Source: Muribaculaceae bacterium | GTDB lineage: Bacteria; Bacteroidota; Bacteroidia; Bacteroidales; Muribaculaceae | Direction: 5' to 3' | NCBI GenBank assembly: GCA_017473615.1 | Contig: JAFUKL010000018.1 | Location: 1-56,959, forward strand | DNA length: 56,959 nt | In this document: one piece after another, positions 35,191-42,474 of the stretch | Layout: the number at the start of each line of letters is the position of its first letter | How positions within the stretch are numbered: position 1 is the first letter of the stretch | Program-made: the position numbers and the translations under genes | Notes under the pieces: generated by a model | Databases searched by the model: none | The model's input: only the letters and a program-made list of their open reading frames with translations | What the model was told of the DNA's origin: nothing

Positions 35191-35946
35191 ATGGTAAAGG
35201 AGCTTTTTCAAAGAGGGGAGCGGTTGTTGGGTACTGATGTGATGAATACTATTGCTCAAAAGCGGGTGATAGTGTTTGGCGTTGGTGGTGTCGGCAGTTG
35301 GTGTGCCGAGGGACTTATACGCTCCGGAATACATTATCTTACTATAGTAGATAGTGATTGCGTGAGTGCCACCAATATTAACCGTCAACTCATGGCTACA
35401 ACACGCACAATAGGCAAGCCTAAGGTAGAAGTACTGAAAGAACGTTTGCTTGATATTAATCCTGATGCAGAAATAATAGCTGTTCGGGAAGTGTATAGCG
35501 AGAATAATTGTGAAAAGTTTAACTTGTCGGACTATGACTATGTGATTGATGCAATAGACAGCCTTAAGGATAAGTCGCTGTTAATATTAAAAGCGGCAGA
35601 GTCGGGGGCGAAATTATTCTCTTCAATGGGTGCTGCGCTGAAACTGAACCCCTTGAAAGTGCAGGTGGCAGAGTTCTGGAACGTGAAAGGTTGCCCTTTG
35701 GGGGCGGCGTTACGACGTAAATTCAAAAAGTCGAAAATGTTTCCGAAACGTAAATTCAAATGTGTGTACAGCGAGGAACTATTGGAAAATGTAGGAGATT
35801 CTCCCGAAGTGGATGCTAATAGTACTTGGGATGTGTCTAAGGCGCAAATCAACGGCTCTTTAGTTCATATAACGGCAATTTTCGGATTCACTTTGTCAGG
35901 ACTTGTAATACAAGATGTAGTGGATACGCAAAAGACAAAAGGGTAA
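35191..35946 (+). CDS. tcdA: tRNA threonylcarbamoyladenosine dehydratase
   Basis: 251 residues of the E1/ThiF superfamily. The ATP-binding loop is FGVGGVGSWCAEGLIRSG, followed by DSDCVSATNINRQLMAT (Arg and Asp contacts to ATP), DAIDSLKDK and a late Gly-rich region SLVHITAIFGFTLSG. TcdA (CsdL) cyclises t6A37 of tRNA to ct6A using ATP. The N-terminal FQRGERLLG and internal KVQVAEFWNVKGCPLG fit TcdA rather than MoeB/ThiF. It is 31 bases ahead of the flavodoxin-like gene, probably one transcript. Confidence 0.93.
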   Translation: MVKELFQRGERLLGTDVMNTIAQKRVIVFGVGGVGSWCAEGLIRSGIHYLTIVDSDCVSATNINRQLMATTRTIGKPKVEVLKERLLDINPDAEIIAVREVYSENNCEKFNLSDYDYVIDAIDSLKDKSLLILKAAESGAKLFSSMGAALKLNPLKVQVAEFWNVKGCPLGAALRRKFKKSKMFPKRKFKCVYSEELLENVGDSPEVDANSTWDVSKAQINGSLVHITAIFGFTLSGLVIQDVVDTQKTKG

Positions 35947-35977
35947 TGATACAGTAATTATAAAAAAAGGATAAGAT

Positions 35978-36598
35978 ATGAAAGTAATGCTTGTAAATGG
36001 TAGTCCGCACCATGAAGGCTGTACGTATACGGCACTTCAAGAAGTGGCTAAGGCTTTGAACGCCGATGGTATTGAGACAAAGAACTTTTGGATAGGTATT
36101 CGTCCCATCTCAGGGTGCTTATCGTGTGGTAGTTGCAGTGCAGAGGGAAAATGTGCAATCGATGATATCGTGAATGTGTTTGTGGAGGAGGCAAAGGATT
36201 GTGATGCTTTCGTCTTTGGCGCACCGGTTCATTTTGCAAGTGCGAATGGTTCTATGATTTCCTTTATGGATAGGGCGTTTTATTCGGGTAAGAAGGCTTT
36301 GGAATTTAAGCCTGCAGCATCGGTTGTGAGTTGCCGTCGCGGAGGAGCTTCGGCTACCTTTGACGAATTGAACAAATATTTTACCATTCGCAATATGCCT
36401 GTAGTCTCATCACAGTATTGGAATCAGGTGCATGGTAATACTCCCGAAGAAGTTGTGCAGGATGCTGAAGGTATGCAGACTATGCGCACGCTCGGTCATA
36501 ATATGGCATGGTTGCTTAAATGTATTGATGCAGGGCGTGCTGCAGGAGTGGAATTGCCTGTCATTGAACCTCAAATCAAAACCAATTTTATACGTTAA
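35978..36598 (+). CDS. Flavodoxin-fold NAD(P)H-dependent oxidoreductase
   Basis: 206 residues. The FMN phosphate loop is MLVNGSPHHEGCTYTAL at the N-terminus, followed by a CxxCxxCxxxxxC-like cluster (SGCLSCGSCSAEGKCAIDD) typical of the iron-sulfur-flavoprotein/NADPH-dependent FMN reductase group, and FGAPVHFASANGSMISFMDR for the flavin ring. It likely reduces FMN or a quinone-like acceptor with NAD(P)H. The cysteines may bind a 4Fe-4S cluster, but their number and spacing do not prove it. Ends in a strong terminator. Confidence 0.85.
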   Translation: MKVMLVNGSPHHEGCTYTALQEVAKALNADGIETKNFWIGIRPISGCLSCGSCSAEGKCAIDDIVNVFVEEAKDCDAFVFGAPVHFASANGSMISFMDRAFYSGKKALEFKPAASVVSCRRGGASATFDELNKYFTIRNMPVVSSQYWNQVHGNTPEEVVQDAEGMQTMRTLGHNMAWLLKCIDAGRAAGVELPVIEPQIKTNFIR

Positions 36599-36647
36599 AT
36601 GCTTATAGAATTGTGATAGTCATATTATAGAATAACAATGGTTTAGA

Positions 36648-36689
36648 AAGTTGTGGCTCATAAATGAATGACCGCAACTTATTTTTTTT
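36648..36689 (+). terminator. Terminator of the flavodoxin-like gene
   Basis: AAGTTGTGG (36648-36656) pairs with CCGCAACTT (36672-36680), with one G-U pair on the plus strand, then eight T residues at 36682-36689. Confidence 0.75.
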
Positions 36690-36702
36690 GAACAGCTTCT
36701 TA
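36682..36702 (-). repeat. Stop-linked 3' motif, tatC copy (5' half conserved)
   Basis: On the minus strand, stop TAA continues as GAAGCTGTTCAAAAAAAAT. The first nine bases are identical to the hprA copy, but the second half is replaced by an A-run. Confidence 0.45.
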
Positions 36703-37512
36703 ATCTTCTTTCGGCTCAGTGGGGACTGGAGCGACGAAGAATGCGCTTAGCTCGAATAGCAGATAGAGTGGCAAGAACACGATGGTGAGTGTGAACGGGT
36801 CGCCGGTGGGGGTGATGAATGCAGCAAGTGCCAAGAGTGCAACTACTGCATGGCGGCGGTATTTGGCAAAGAATCCGCGGTGAAGAAATCCCATTTTTGA
36901 CAGCAACCATGCCAATAGCGGCAACTCAAACACTAATCCCATAATGAAAATAAGCATCAGGAAATTGTCCATATAGGAATCGAGTGAAATTTGGTTTGGA
37001 ATCATGTCACTCACTTTATATTCGGCAAGAAATCGCAGTGTTACGGGAAAAACAACGAAATATCCTACTGCCACGCCTATAAAGAACATTACAATACCGA
37101 AAATAAACGCTTTTTCACTGCCTTTCCTTTCATTTTCATACAATGCGGGCTTGATGAAATTCCAAAGAATCCATATTACAACCGGAAATGCAAAAACCAA
37201 TGCAAGCCAGAATGATGTGGTCATGTGGATGAAGAACTGTGAAGCGAGCTGAATGTTTATCAAGTCAACATGAAAACCTTCGGTTGTGAATTGCGGGAGA
37301 CCCGGTATATCTGTTGTGATTTTCTCAAATAATCTATACAGGACGAAGTCTCCGCGGCATGGAGCCAGAATTATGCGGTCGAAAATGTCGGGCATGAATA
37401 TGAAGAACACAATGGCGAAACCTATAAGTACACCACCTATTTTAAGCAGGGTACTCCTTAGCTCGTCCACATGCTCCCAAAACGACATTTCTTGTAAATT
37501 GTTTTTCTCCAT
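36700..37512 (-). CDS. tatC: Sec-independent translocase subunit TatC
   Basis: 270 residues with six membrane helices. The conserved N-terminus MSFWEHVDELRSTLLK and the first periplasmic loop with the ALYENERKGSEKAF segment after FIKPAL are diagnostic of TatC. It binds the twin-arginine signal of folded proteins and nucleates the TatA pore. In this Bacteroidota version the first periplasmic loop is extended by ~45 residues (APCRGDFVLYRLFEKITTDI onwards), which is common in the phylum. Encoded 86 bases behind tatA in the same direction. Confidence 0.96.
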   Translation of the reverse strand: MEKNNLQEMSFWEHVDELRSTLLKIGGVLIGFAIVFFIFMPDIFDRIILAPCRGDFVLYRLFEKITTDIPGLPQFTTEGFHVDLINIQLASQFFIHMTTSFWLALVFAFPVVIWILWNFIKPALYENERKGSEKAFIFGIVMFFIGVAVGYFVVFPVTLRFLAEYKVSDMIPNQISLDSYMDNFLMLIFIMGLVFELPLLAWLLSKMGFLHRGFFAKYRRHAVVALLALAAFITPTGDPFTLTIVFLPLYLLFELSAFFVAPVPTEPKED

Positions 37513-37598
37513 TGTTGCAGTTTAGACAAAACGATATAATGAGCAGAACGTATAAGATGATCTGCCGTTAATCGGTTGCTGAAAGCGCGACCGGCATA

Positions 37599-37814
37599 TT
37601 ATTTCTTTTCGGCGTCTTTTTTCTCGTCTTCTACAGGCTTGTTTATTTCGTCTTCGATTTCGTTCATGCCTTTCTTGAAACTACGCACGCCTTTGCCGAT
37701 GCCTTTCATTAGTTCAGGTATTTTCTTGCCACCGAAAAGCAGAAGGATTATGAAAACTATAATAATGAGTTCACCTGTACCAATGTTCATAAAATTTAAT
37801 ATATTCGCTATCAT
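37599..37814 (-). CDS. tatA: Twin-arginine translocase subunit TatA/E
   Basis: 71 residues from ATG 37814. The frame extends up to 37856, but that part overlaps the promoter element at 37843-37850. A single membrane helix (GTGELIIIVFIILLLFGGKKIPELMKGIGKGV) continues into the amphipathic helix GKGVRSFKKGMNEIEDEI, followed by an acidic/lysine tail. TatA forms the protein-conducting assembly with TatC. First gene of tatA-tatC; a separate TatB is not seen, as is usual for Bacteroidota. Confidence 0.95.
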   Translation of the reverse strand: MIANILNFMNIGTGELIIIVFIILLLFGGKKIPELMKGIGKGVRSFKKGMNEIEDEINKPVEDEKKDAEKK

Positions 37815-37842
37815 AGTGTATTGTTGTTGTTTCTTTGGGAAA

Positions 37843-37850
37843 CAAAGATA
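37843..37850 (-). promoter_or_regulatory. -7 element of tatA-tatC
   Basis: TATCTTTG on the minus strand. It fixes the tatA start at 37814 rather than 37856. Confidence 0.6.
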
Positions 37851-37946
37851 AATCAAAAAACTAATATTTGAAACCTAAAACACATAAACGATGTAATAAA
37901 AAGGCATAAAACTAATGGGTATAGGTGATTTCTGCGGAAAATTTAC

Positions 37947-37954
37947 TACCTTTG
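37947..37954 (+). promoter_or_regulatory. -7 element of fabD
   Basis: TACCTTTG, 36 bases before the fabD ATG. Confidence 0.6.
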
Positions 37955-37989
37955 CAGCCTGAAAATAGAAAAGTAAACAATTTTTAAAG

Positions 37990-38868
37990 ATGAAAGCATT
38001 TGTATTTCCCGGTCAGGGAGCGCAATTTGTGGGTATGGGTAAAGACCTGTATGATAACAACCAATTGGCTCATGACCTATTCGAGAAAGCTAATGAGATA
38101 TTAGGTTTCCGTATCACCGACTTAATGTTTGAAGGTACAGAAGAAGACCTTCGTCAGACTAAGGTTACTCAACCTGCTATATTTTTGCATTCAGTAATTC
38201 TTGCCAAGACACTTGGAGAAGAGTTCAAGCCCGATATGGTAGCCGGTCATTCTTTAGGCGAATTTTCGGCATTGGTAGCAGCCGGTGCATTGTCATTTGA
38301 AGAAGGATTGAAACTTGTGGCTGCGCGTGCTATGGCTATGCAAAAGGCTTGTGAAATTACACCGTCTACAATGGCAGCTGTATTGGCATTGCCTAATGAG
38401 AAAGTAGAAGAAATATGTGCTACAGTGGATGATGTGGTGGCTCCTGCCAATTATAATTGCCCGGGTCAGGTGGTGATTTCGGGAACTGTGACCGGTATAG
38501 ATGCCGTTTGCCCGTTGTTGCTTGAAGCCGGTGCGAAACGTGCTATGAAACTGAAAGTGGGCGGTGCTTTCCATTCACCTCTGATGCAGCCTGCACAAGA
38601 TGAACTTGCCGCAGCTATCGAAAAAGCCGAATTTACAACTCCGATATGTCCGGTTTATCAGAATGTTGACGCTAAACCTCACACCGATCCTGCCGAAATC
38701 AAGGCAAATCTTATAGCTCAGCTTACAGCTCCTGTTCGCTGGACACAAAGTGTACAGGCAATGGTTGCCGACGGATTGACCGAAGTGGTGGAACTCGGTC
38801 CGGGTGCAGTACTTCAAGGTCTTGTACGCAAGATTGATGCCGGAGTTACCGTTTCAGGAAAACAATAA
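37990..38868 (+). CDS. fabD: Malonyl-CoA:ACP transacylase
   Basis: 292 residues, full length. N-terminal FPGQGAQFVGMGKDL, catalytic serine S88 in GHSLGEFSALVAAGAL, the Arg of AARAMAMQKA, and the catalytic His of GGAFHSPLM near residue 196. FabD moves malonyl from CoA to acyl carrier protein at the start of fatty-acid elongation. Single gene with promoter and a downstream hairpin; the other fab genes are not in the window. Confidence 0.97.
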   Translation: MKAFVFPGQGAQFVGMGKDLYDNNQLAHDLFEKANEILGFRITDLMFEGTEEDLRQTKVTQPAIFLHSVILAKTLGEEFKPDMVAGHSLGEFSALVAAGALSFEEGLKLVAARAMAMQKACEITPSTMAAVLALPNEKVEEICATVDDVVAPANYNCPGQVVISGTVTGIDAVCPLLLEAGAKRAMKLKVGGAFHSPLMQPAQDELAAAIEKAEFTTPICPVYQNVDAKPHTDPAEIKANLIAQLTAPVRWTQSVQAMVADGLTEVVELGPGAVLQGLVRKIDAGVTVSGKQ

Positions 38869-38904
38869 AAGAAATATTTTCATTGATTAAATGATAACAT
38901 CTTT

Positions 38905-38947
38905 GATGCCATTTACATAGCAGATAGCGATGTGAATGGCATCATTA
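38905..38947 (+). terminator. Hairpin after fabD
   Basis: A 14-bp stem with one mismatch (38905-38918 with 38930-38943; arms GATGCCATT and AATGGCATC) is followed by ATTATT. The T-run is weak, so some read-through into the DUF3109 gene is possible; that gene has no clear promoter. Confidence 0.55.
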
Positions 38948-38997
38948 TTCAGGGAATTTATTGAAGTTCCCGTAAAGTAATGGAAGAGGAAGTAACG

Positions 38998-39582
38998 ATG
39001 TTGCAGATACAGAATGCATTGGTGAGCTTGGATATTGTAGAGCGTTTCTTTCTGTGCGATCTCGGCAAGTGCTTGGGCGAGTGTTGTATAGAGGGTGATG
39101 CTGGGGCACCGCTTACAGAGGAGGAATATGAAACATTGAAACGTATTCTACCCGATGTGTGGGATGAACTATTGCCTAAAGCTCAAGAGGTGATTAAGGA
39201 GAAAGGCGTGGGGTACATAGACGAAGAAGGTGATTTGGTTACCCAAATAGTCGATGGCAAAAACTGTGTTTTTTCTTGCTATGGAAATAACGGTATGTGC
39301 TATTGTGCCATAGAAAAACTCTACCGTGAAGGGAAAATAGATTTTTATAAACCTATTTCATGCCATTTGTATCCACTCCGTCTCACTGAATACCCTACAT
39401 TTACGGCAGTGAACTTCCATCGCTGGAAGATATGCAAATGCGCCGAAGTACTTGGACGTAAACAGGGAGTACGTGTCTATCGTTTCTTGAAAGAACCGCT
39501 TATTCGCCGATTCGGAACTGAATGGTATGCCGAACTTGAAGAGGCATGCAGGTTGTATCTTGAAGAGTACGGAGAAGAATAA
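38998..39582 (+). CDS. DUF3109 cysteine-rich protein
   Basis: 194 residues from ATG 38998 (ATG 38980 would add six residues not seen in relatives I recall). Family features: FFLCDLGKCLGECCIEGDAGAPL at the N-terminus; a central CVFSC...GMCYCAIEKLYREGKIDFYKPISCHLYPLR; and WKICKCAEVLGRKQGVRVYRFLKEPLIR. The eight or more Cys with a His fit the CxxxCC/Fe-S or zinc-binding zinc/iron-chelating (YkgJ-like) superfamily, but function is unknown. It follows fabD in the same direction. Confidence 0.82.
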   Translation: MLQIQNALVSLDIVERFFLCDLGKCLGECCIEGDAGAPLTEEEYETLKRILPDVWDELLPKAQEVIKEKGVGYIDEEGDLVTQIVDGKNCVFSCYGNNGMCYCAIEKLYREGKIDFYKPISCHLYPLRLTEYPTFTAVNFHRWKICKCAEVLGRKQGVRVYRFLKEPLIRRFGTEWYAELEEACRLYLEEYGEE

Positions 39583-39610
39583 GACTTTGCGACAAAAAAC
39601 TCAAAATATT

Positions 39611-39640
39611 TTTGTATTTGAAAAAGTATTCGTAAATTTG
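39611..39640 (+). promoter_or_regulatory. Promoter of rpmE
   Basis: TTTG (39611-39614), an 18-base gap and TAAATTTG (39633-39640). The leader to the ATG is about 63 bases. Confidence 0.65.
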
Positions 39641-39710
39641 CACGCCATTACAGAGTTCGTGCCTTACCAGCGCGATGATTAATTGATTAATAAACAAAAG
39701 AAACATAGAA

Positions 39711-39971
39711 ATGAAAAAAGACATTCATCCATCAAACTATCGTGAAGTAGTATTCAAAGATATGTCAAACGGTGAAACATTCATCACTCGTTCAACAGTA
39801 GCTGCTAAAGAAACTATTGAAATCGATGGTGTGACTTATCCTTTGGTAAAACTTGAAATCACAAGTTCTTCTCACCCGTTCTTTACAGGTAAGCAGAAAT
39901 TGGTTGACACAGCAGGTCGCGTAGATAAGTTCATGAGCCGTTACGGTAATCGTAAGAAAGCTGTAAAATAA
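39711..39971 (+). CDS. rpmE2: 50S ribosomal protein L31, type B
   Basis: 86 residues beginning [24 protein letters not shown] and ending in the basic segment [18 protein letters not shown]. The [19 protein letters not shown] segment is diagnostic of L31. It has no CxxC pair and is longer than type A, so it is the zinc-independent type B form, the usual form in Bacteroidales. Monocistronic with its own promoter and terminator. Confidence 0.97.
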   Translation: MKKDIHPSNYREVVFKDMSNGETFITRSTVAAKETIEIDGVTYPLVKLEITSSSHPFFTGKQKLVDTAGRVDKFMSRYGNRKKAVK

Positions 39972-40012
39972 GAATAGCGGTCTTTTGATTTTAGAATTTC
40001 TAAGAAAAAGTT

Positions 40013-40052
40013 AAGCGGGTACGCCATTAGGTAGTATCCGCTTTTCTGTTTT
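40013..40052 (+). terminator. Terminator of rpmE
   Basis: AAGCGGGTAC (40013-40022) pairs with GTATCCGCTT (40034-40043, one G-U), then TTCTGTTTTT. Confidence 0.8.
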
Positions 40053-40069
40053 TCTTGTTAATCTTTACT

Positions 40070-40108
40070 CAGAAAAAGAAATGGCAGCGTTTACACAACG
40101 TTGCCATT
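40070..40108 (-). terminator. Terminator of the candidate divergent small RNA
   Basis: A 12-position stem with 5-nt loop. The pyrimidine run follows only on the minus strand (TTCTTTTTCT), so it does not serve rpmE, which has its own terminator. Confidence 0.55.
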
Positions 40109-40180
40109 CTAAAACTACTATGGTTTAATCATTTGTCACAATAACATATTTAAAACTACTACTTTTAATCTTAAAGATAA
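40070..40180 (-). ncRNA. Candidate small RNA divergent from the hemerythrin operon, about 110 nt
   Basis: On the minus strand TAACTTTG (40186-40193), with a TTTT at -33 spacing (40213-40216), predicts a start near 40180. Transcription would end at a hairpin (40097-40108 with 40080-40091, 11 of 12 positions paired on this strand) followed by TTCTTTTTCT. No reading frame longer than a few codons is present. The transcript would contain the 11-mer TAGTAGTTTTA twice (40151-40161 and 40110-40120). The palindrome at 40218-40231 abuts its -33 region. Confidence 0.5.
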
Positions 40181-40185
40181 CGATG

Positions 40186-40193
40186 CAAAGTTA
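40186..40193 (-). promoter_or_regulatory. -7 element of the candidate small RNA
   Basis: TAACTTTG on the minus strand, 19 bases from a TTTT at 40213-40216. Confidence 0.5.
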
Positions 40194-40217
40194 ATGCCTT
40201 AAATGTATTAATAAAAT

Positions 40218-40263
40218 CCCTAATAATAGGGTTTTCTTTATCTTGTAATCCCTATTATTGGGG
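40218..40263. promoter_or_regulatory. Two matched palindromes, probable operators
   Basis: CCCTAATAATAGGG (40218-40231) and CCCTATTATTGGGG (40250-40263) are similar near-palindromes, each preceded by AT. Their centres are 32 bp apart, about three helical turns. One adjoins the small-RNA promoter, the other sits 11 bases ahead of the -33 element of the hemerythrin gene. This placement suits a dimeric activator such as the LuxR-type protein encoded in the same operon. Confidence 0.6.
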
Positions 40264-40274
40264 AGATTTTGAGT

Positions 40275-40305
40275 TTTGAACTTACTGATTTATTGCATAA
40301 CTTTG
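40275..40305 (+). promoter_or_regulatory. Promoter of the hemerythrin/LuxR operon
   Basis: TTTG (40275-40278), exactly 19 bases, TAACTTTG (40298-40305): one of the best -33/-7 pairs in the window, 27 bases before the ATG. Confidence 0.75.
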
Positions 40306-40332
40306 CAAATATAAACATAAACAGACTTTGAT

Positions 40333-41022
40333 ATGCTTAAATATTTCTCGGAAAACACTAAATTGGCTGAAGCTATTACTGTTCATCCCGCATTGATTCA
40401 ATTACTGCCTCGTTTCAATATATCGCTGGGATTCGGCGACAAGACCATAGGCGGTGTATGTAAGGAATTTGCAGTGCCGGTCAATCTTTTTCTGGTAGTA
40501 TGTAATATATATGCATTTGAGTCTTATCGTCCTACGTTAAGCGATATTTCCGGCACTGATACCGATGGGTTGATAGCTTATTTAAAGAAATCGCATGCTT
40601 ATTATTTTGATAAGCGTATTCCACACATTGAAAAGCATCTAAAAATAATAACCGAACAAATCGACCGTAAGCAGGGTGCTATTTTGATGAGTTTCTTTCT
40701 ACAGTATAAAAAGGAAGTAAAAGAGCATTTTGACTATGAGGAAGATACTGTGTTTCCTATGTTGAAAAGTTTACAGGAAAATAAGTATCATGATGTGGGT
40801 TTCAGCGGATATGAAGAGGCGCATACCAATATAGAAGATACTTTAGATGATTTAATACAAATAGTGTTTAAGTATTTGCCCGGTAGTGTGGAATATGAAA
40901 ATTCTATAGGTATGGCATTTGATATATTGCAACTTGCTGAGGAGTTGAAAAAACATGCCCTTATAGAAGAGCGTATTTTGATTCCTTTCATTGAATATAT
41001 GGAAAGGAGGAATGAGATATGA
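40333..41022 (+). CDS. Hemerythrin-domain protein
   Basis: 229 residues. The N-terminal ~60 residues (LPRFNISLGFGDKTIGGVC) resemble the ScdA/RIC N-terminal domain, but the usual CCxGG cysteines are absent. The rest is a hemerythrin HHE four-helix bundle with iron ligands likely among H88, H98 or H102, H132 with E136 (EHFDYEED), H164 and H208 with E212 (HALIEERILIPF). Such proteins bind O2 or NO at a di-iron centre, or repair iron centres (RIC/YtfE). Its stop codon overlaps the start of a LuxR-type regulator (ATGA), so a sensing role for the pair is plausible. Control region: two palindromes and a divergent candidate small RNA. Confidence 0.85.
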   Translation: MLKYFSENTKLAEAITVHPALIQLLPRFNISLGFGDKTIGGVCKEFAVPVNLFLVVCNIYAFESYRPTLSDISGTDTDGLIAYLKKSHAYYFDKRIPHIEKHLKIITEQIDRKQGAILMSFFLQYKKEVKEHFDYEEDTVFPMLKSLQENKYHDVGFSGYEEAHTNIEDTLDDLIQIVFKYLPGSVEYENSIGMAFDILQLAEELKKHALIEERILIPFIEYMERRNEI

Positions 41023-41609
41023 AACGCTCTGTATTAATAATAGAGCCTTCGGAAATAATATATAAAGGTCTGTCGGATGTTATTAATGCCGGTACCACTT
41101 TGACTGTGTTACAGCAGATAGATTGTGTCGATAATATAGACGTTTCGATAGCATGTTTAAAGCCGGATGTGGTGATAGCAAATCCCACGCTGTTTCATCA
41201 TCAAAAACATGAAACGGGTAATCACATATCGGGGTTGTTACCCGGAGTCCCGGTGCTTGCGCTTGTTTATCAGTATGTAGAGAACGATGTATTGCTACAG
41301 TATGATGCCGTTATCGATATTCGGGATACGGCAGGGAAGATATCACGTACAATCACAGCGGCTTACAGCTCGGAGAAACAAGACGAGTCGCAGGATTCCA
41401 CCGAGCTTTCCGAACGCGAAAAAGATGTTCTTGTGCTTATAGCAAAGGGGCAAATGAGCAAGGAAATAGCCGATAATTTGAATATATCTGTTCACACGGT
41501 AATATCACATCGTAAGAATATTACACGCAAGACCGGCATTAAGTCGATTGCCGGATTGGTGGCATACGCATTACTTAATAATCTGATTGACTCGTCAGAG
41601 ATAGAATAG
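41019..41609 (+). CDS. LuxR/NarL-type regulator with degenerate receiver domain
   Basis: 196 residues. The C-terminal helix-turn-helix is canonical (LSEREKDVLVLIAKGQMSKEIADNLNISVHTVISHRKNI). The N-terminal part has the layout of a receiver domain, but the phosphoacceptor position is Asn (VVIANP, N55), the acidic pair after strand 1 is EP instead of DD, and the conserved Lys is not apparent. It therefore probably does not work by phosphorylation. It is translationally coupled (4-base overlap) to the hemerythrin-domain protein and is the natural candidate to bind the palindromes at 40218-40263. Confidence 0.88.
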   Translation: MKRSVLIIEPSEIIYKGLSDVINAGTTLTVLQQIDCVDNIDVSIACLKPDVVIANPTLFHHQKHETGNHISGLLPGVPVLALVYQYVENDVLLQYDAVIDIRDTAGKISRTITAAYSSEKQDESQDSTELSEREKDVLVLIAKGQMSKEIADNLNISVHTVISHRKNITRKTGIKSIAGLVAYALLNNLIDSSEIE

Positions 41610-41691
41610 ATTAGTTGTATTTTTACAATGATTAAGGAATTTCAGCAGGATAATTTGACCGATAAACGGAGGCATTTCAGTCTATTTGTCG

Positions 41692-41699
41692 TATCTTTG
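41692..41699 (+). promoter_or_regulatory. -7 element of mlaE-mlaF
   Basis: TATCTTTG, 21 bases before the mlaE ATG. Confidence 0.6.
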
Positions 41700-41720
41700 C
41701 AAAATTAAATATTTACCATT

Positions 41721-42470
41721 ATGCTATTGCAAAATACATTGAATAATTTCGGGACTTACTGCCTTTTTATATGGAGAGTATTCTCACAACCTGATAAATG
41801 GAGTGAGTTTTTTCGTCGCTATATCAGTGAAGTAGTGAAATTGGTTATCGATTCCATCCCACTGGTTATAGTGATTTCTCTTTTTATAGGAGCAGTGTGT
41901 ACGATTCAGATGAAATTGAATATCATGTCTCCTTTAATACCTATGTACACGGTGGGTCTTGCCACGCGTGAAATAATCCTATTGGAATTTTCATCGTCTA
42001 TCCTGTGTCTTATTTTGGCAGGTAAAGTAGGTTCAAGCATAACTTCGGAAATAGGTACGATGCGCGTTACCGAACAGATAGATGCGCTGGAGATTATGGG
42101 TATTAATTCTGCCAATTTTCTTGTGTTGCCTAAGATAGTTGCCTTTGTGACATTTATTCCGGTGCTTGTCGTTATCTGTATGGCTACAAGTCTTTACGGT
42201 GGTTATCTGATAACCATACTCACATCCATTGTGTCGCCTGAGACATATCTTTACGGTATACAGACCCTTTTCAACGAATGGTATGTGTGGTACGCTCTCA
42301 TCAAGTCGTTGTTTTTTGCTTTTGTGATAAGCAGTGTAGCTTCCTATTTCGGGTATCACGTCACGGGAGGTGCATTGCAAGTGGGTAAAGCAAGTACCAA
42401 TGCTGTAGTTACAAGCAGCATCCTTATATTGTTGCTTGATGTAATTCTAACCAATATAATGCTGCAATAA
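41721..42470 (+). CDS. mlaE: MlaE-family ABC permease
   Basis: 249 residues, five to six membrane helices. Family features: VKLVIDSIPLVIVISLFIGAVCTIQM near residue 40, LCLILAGKVGSSITSEIGTMRVTEQIDALEIMGIN in the middle (the conserved coupling helix region), and FISSVASYFGYHVTGGALQVGKASTNAVVTSSI near the end. MlaE forms the inner-membrane channel that moves phospholipids between membranes with MlaF and an MCE protein. The ATPase gene follows after 4 bases. An mlaD gene is not in this cluster. Confidence 0.94.
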   Translation: MLLQNTLNNFGTYCLFIWRVFSQPDKWSEFFRRYISEVVKLVIDSIPLVIVISLFIGAVCTIQMKLNIMSPLIPMYTVGLATREIILLEFSSSILCLILAGKVGSSITSEIGTMRVTEQIDALEIMGINSANFLVLPKIVAFVTFIPVLVVICMATSLYGGYLITILTSIVSPETYLYGIQTLFNEWYVWYALIKSLFFAFVISSVASYFGYHVTGGALQVGKASTNAVVTSSILILLLDVILTNIMLQ

Positions 42471-42474
42471 AGTC

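Noticed and set aside
37815-37856. Longer start of TatA (ATG 37856)
   Set aside because: The promoter element at 37843-37850 lies within it, and TatA proteins start just before the membrane helix.
40080-40108. Hairpin as a second terminator of rpmE on the plus strand
   Set aside because: No T-run follows on the plus strand, and rpmE already has a good terminator at 40013-40052; the pyrimidine run is on the minus-strand side.
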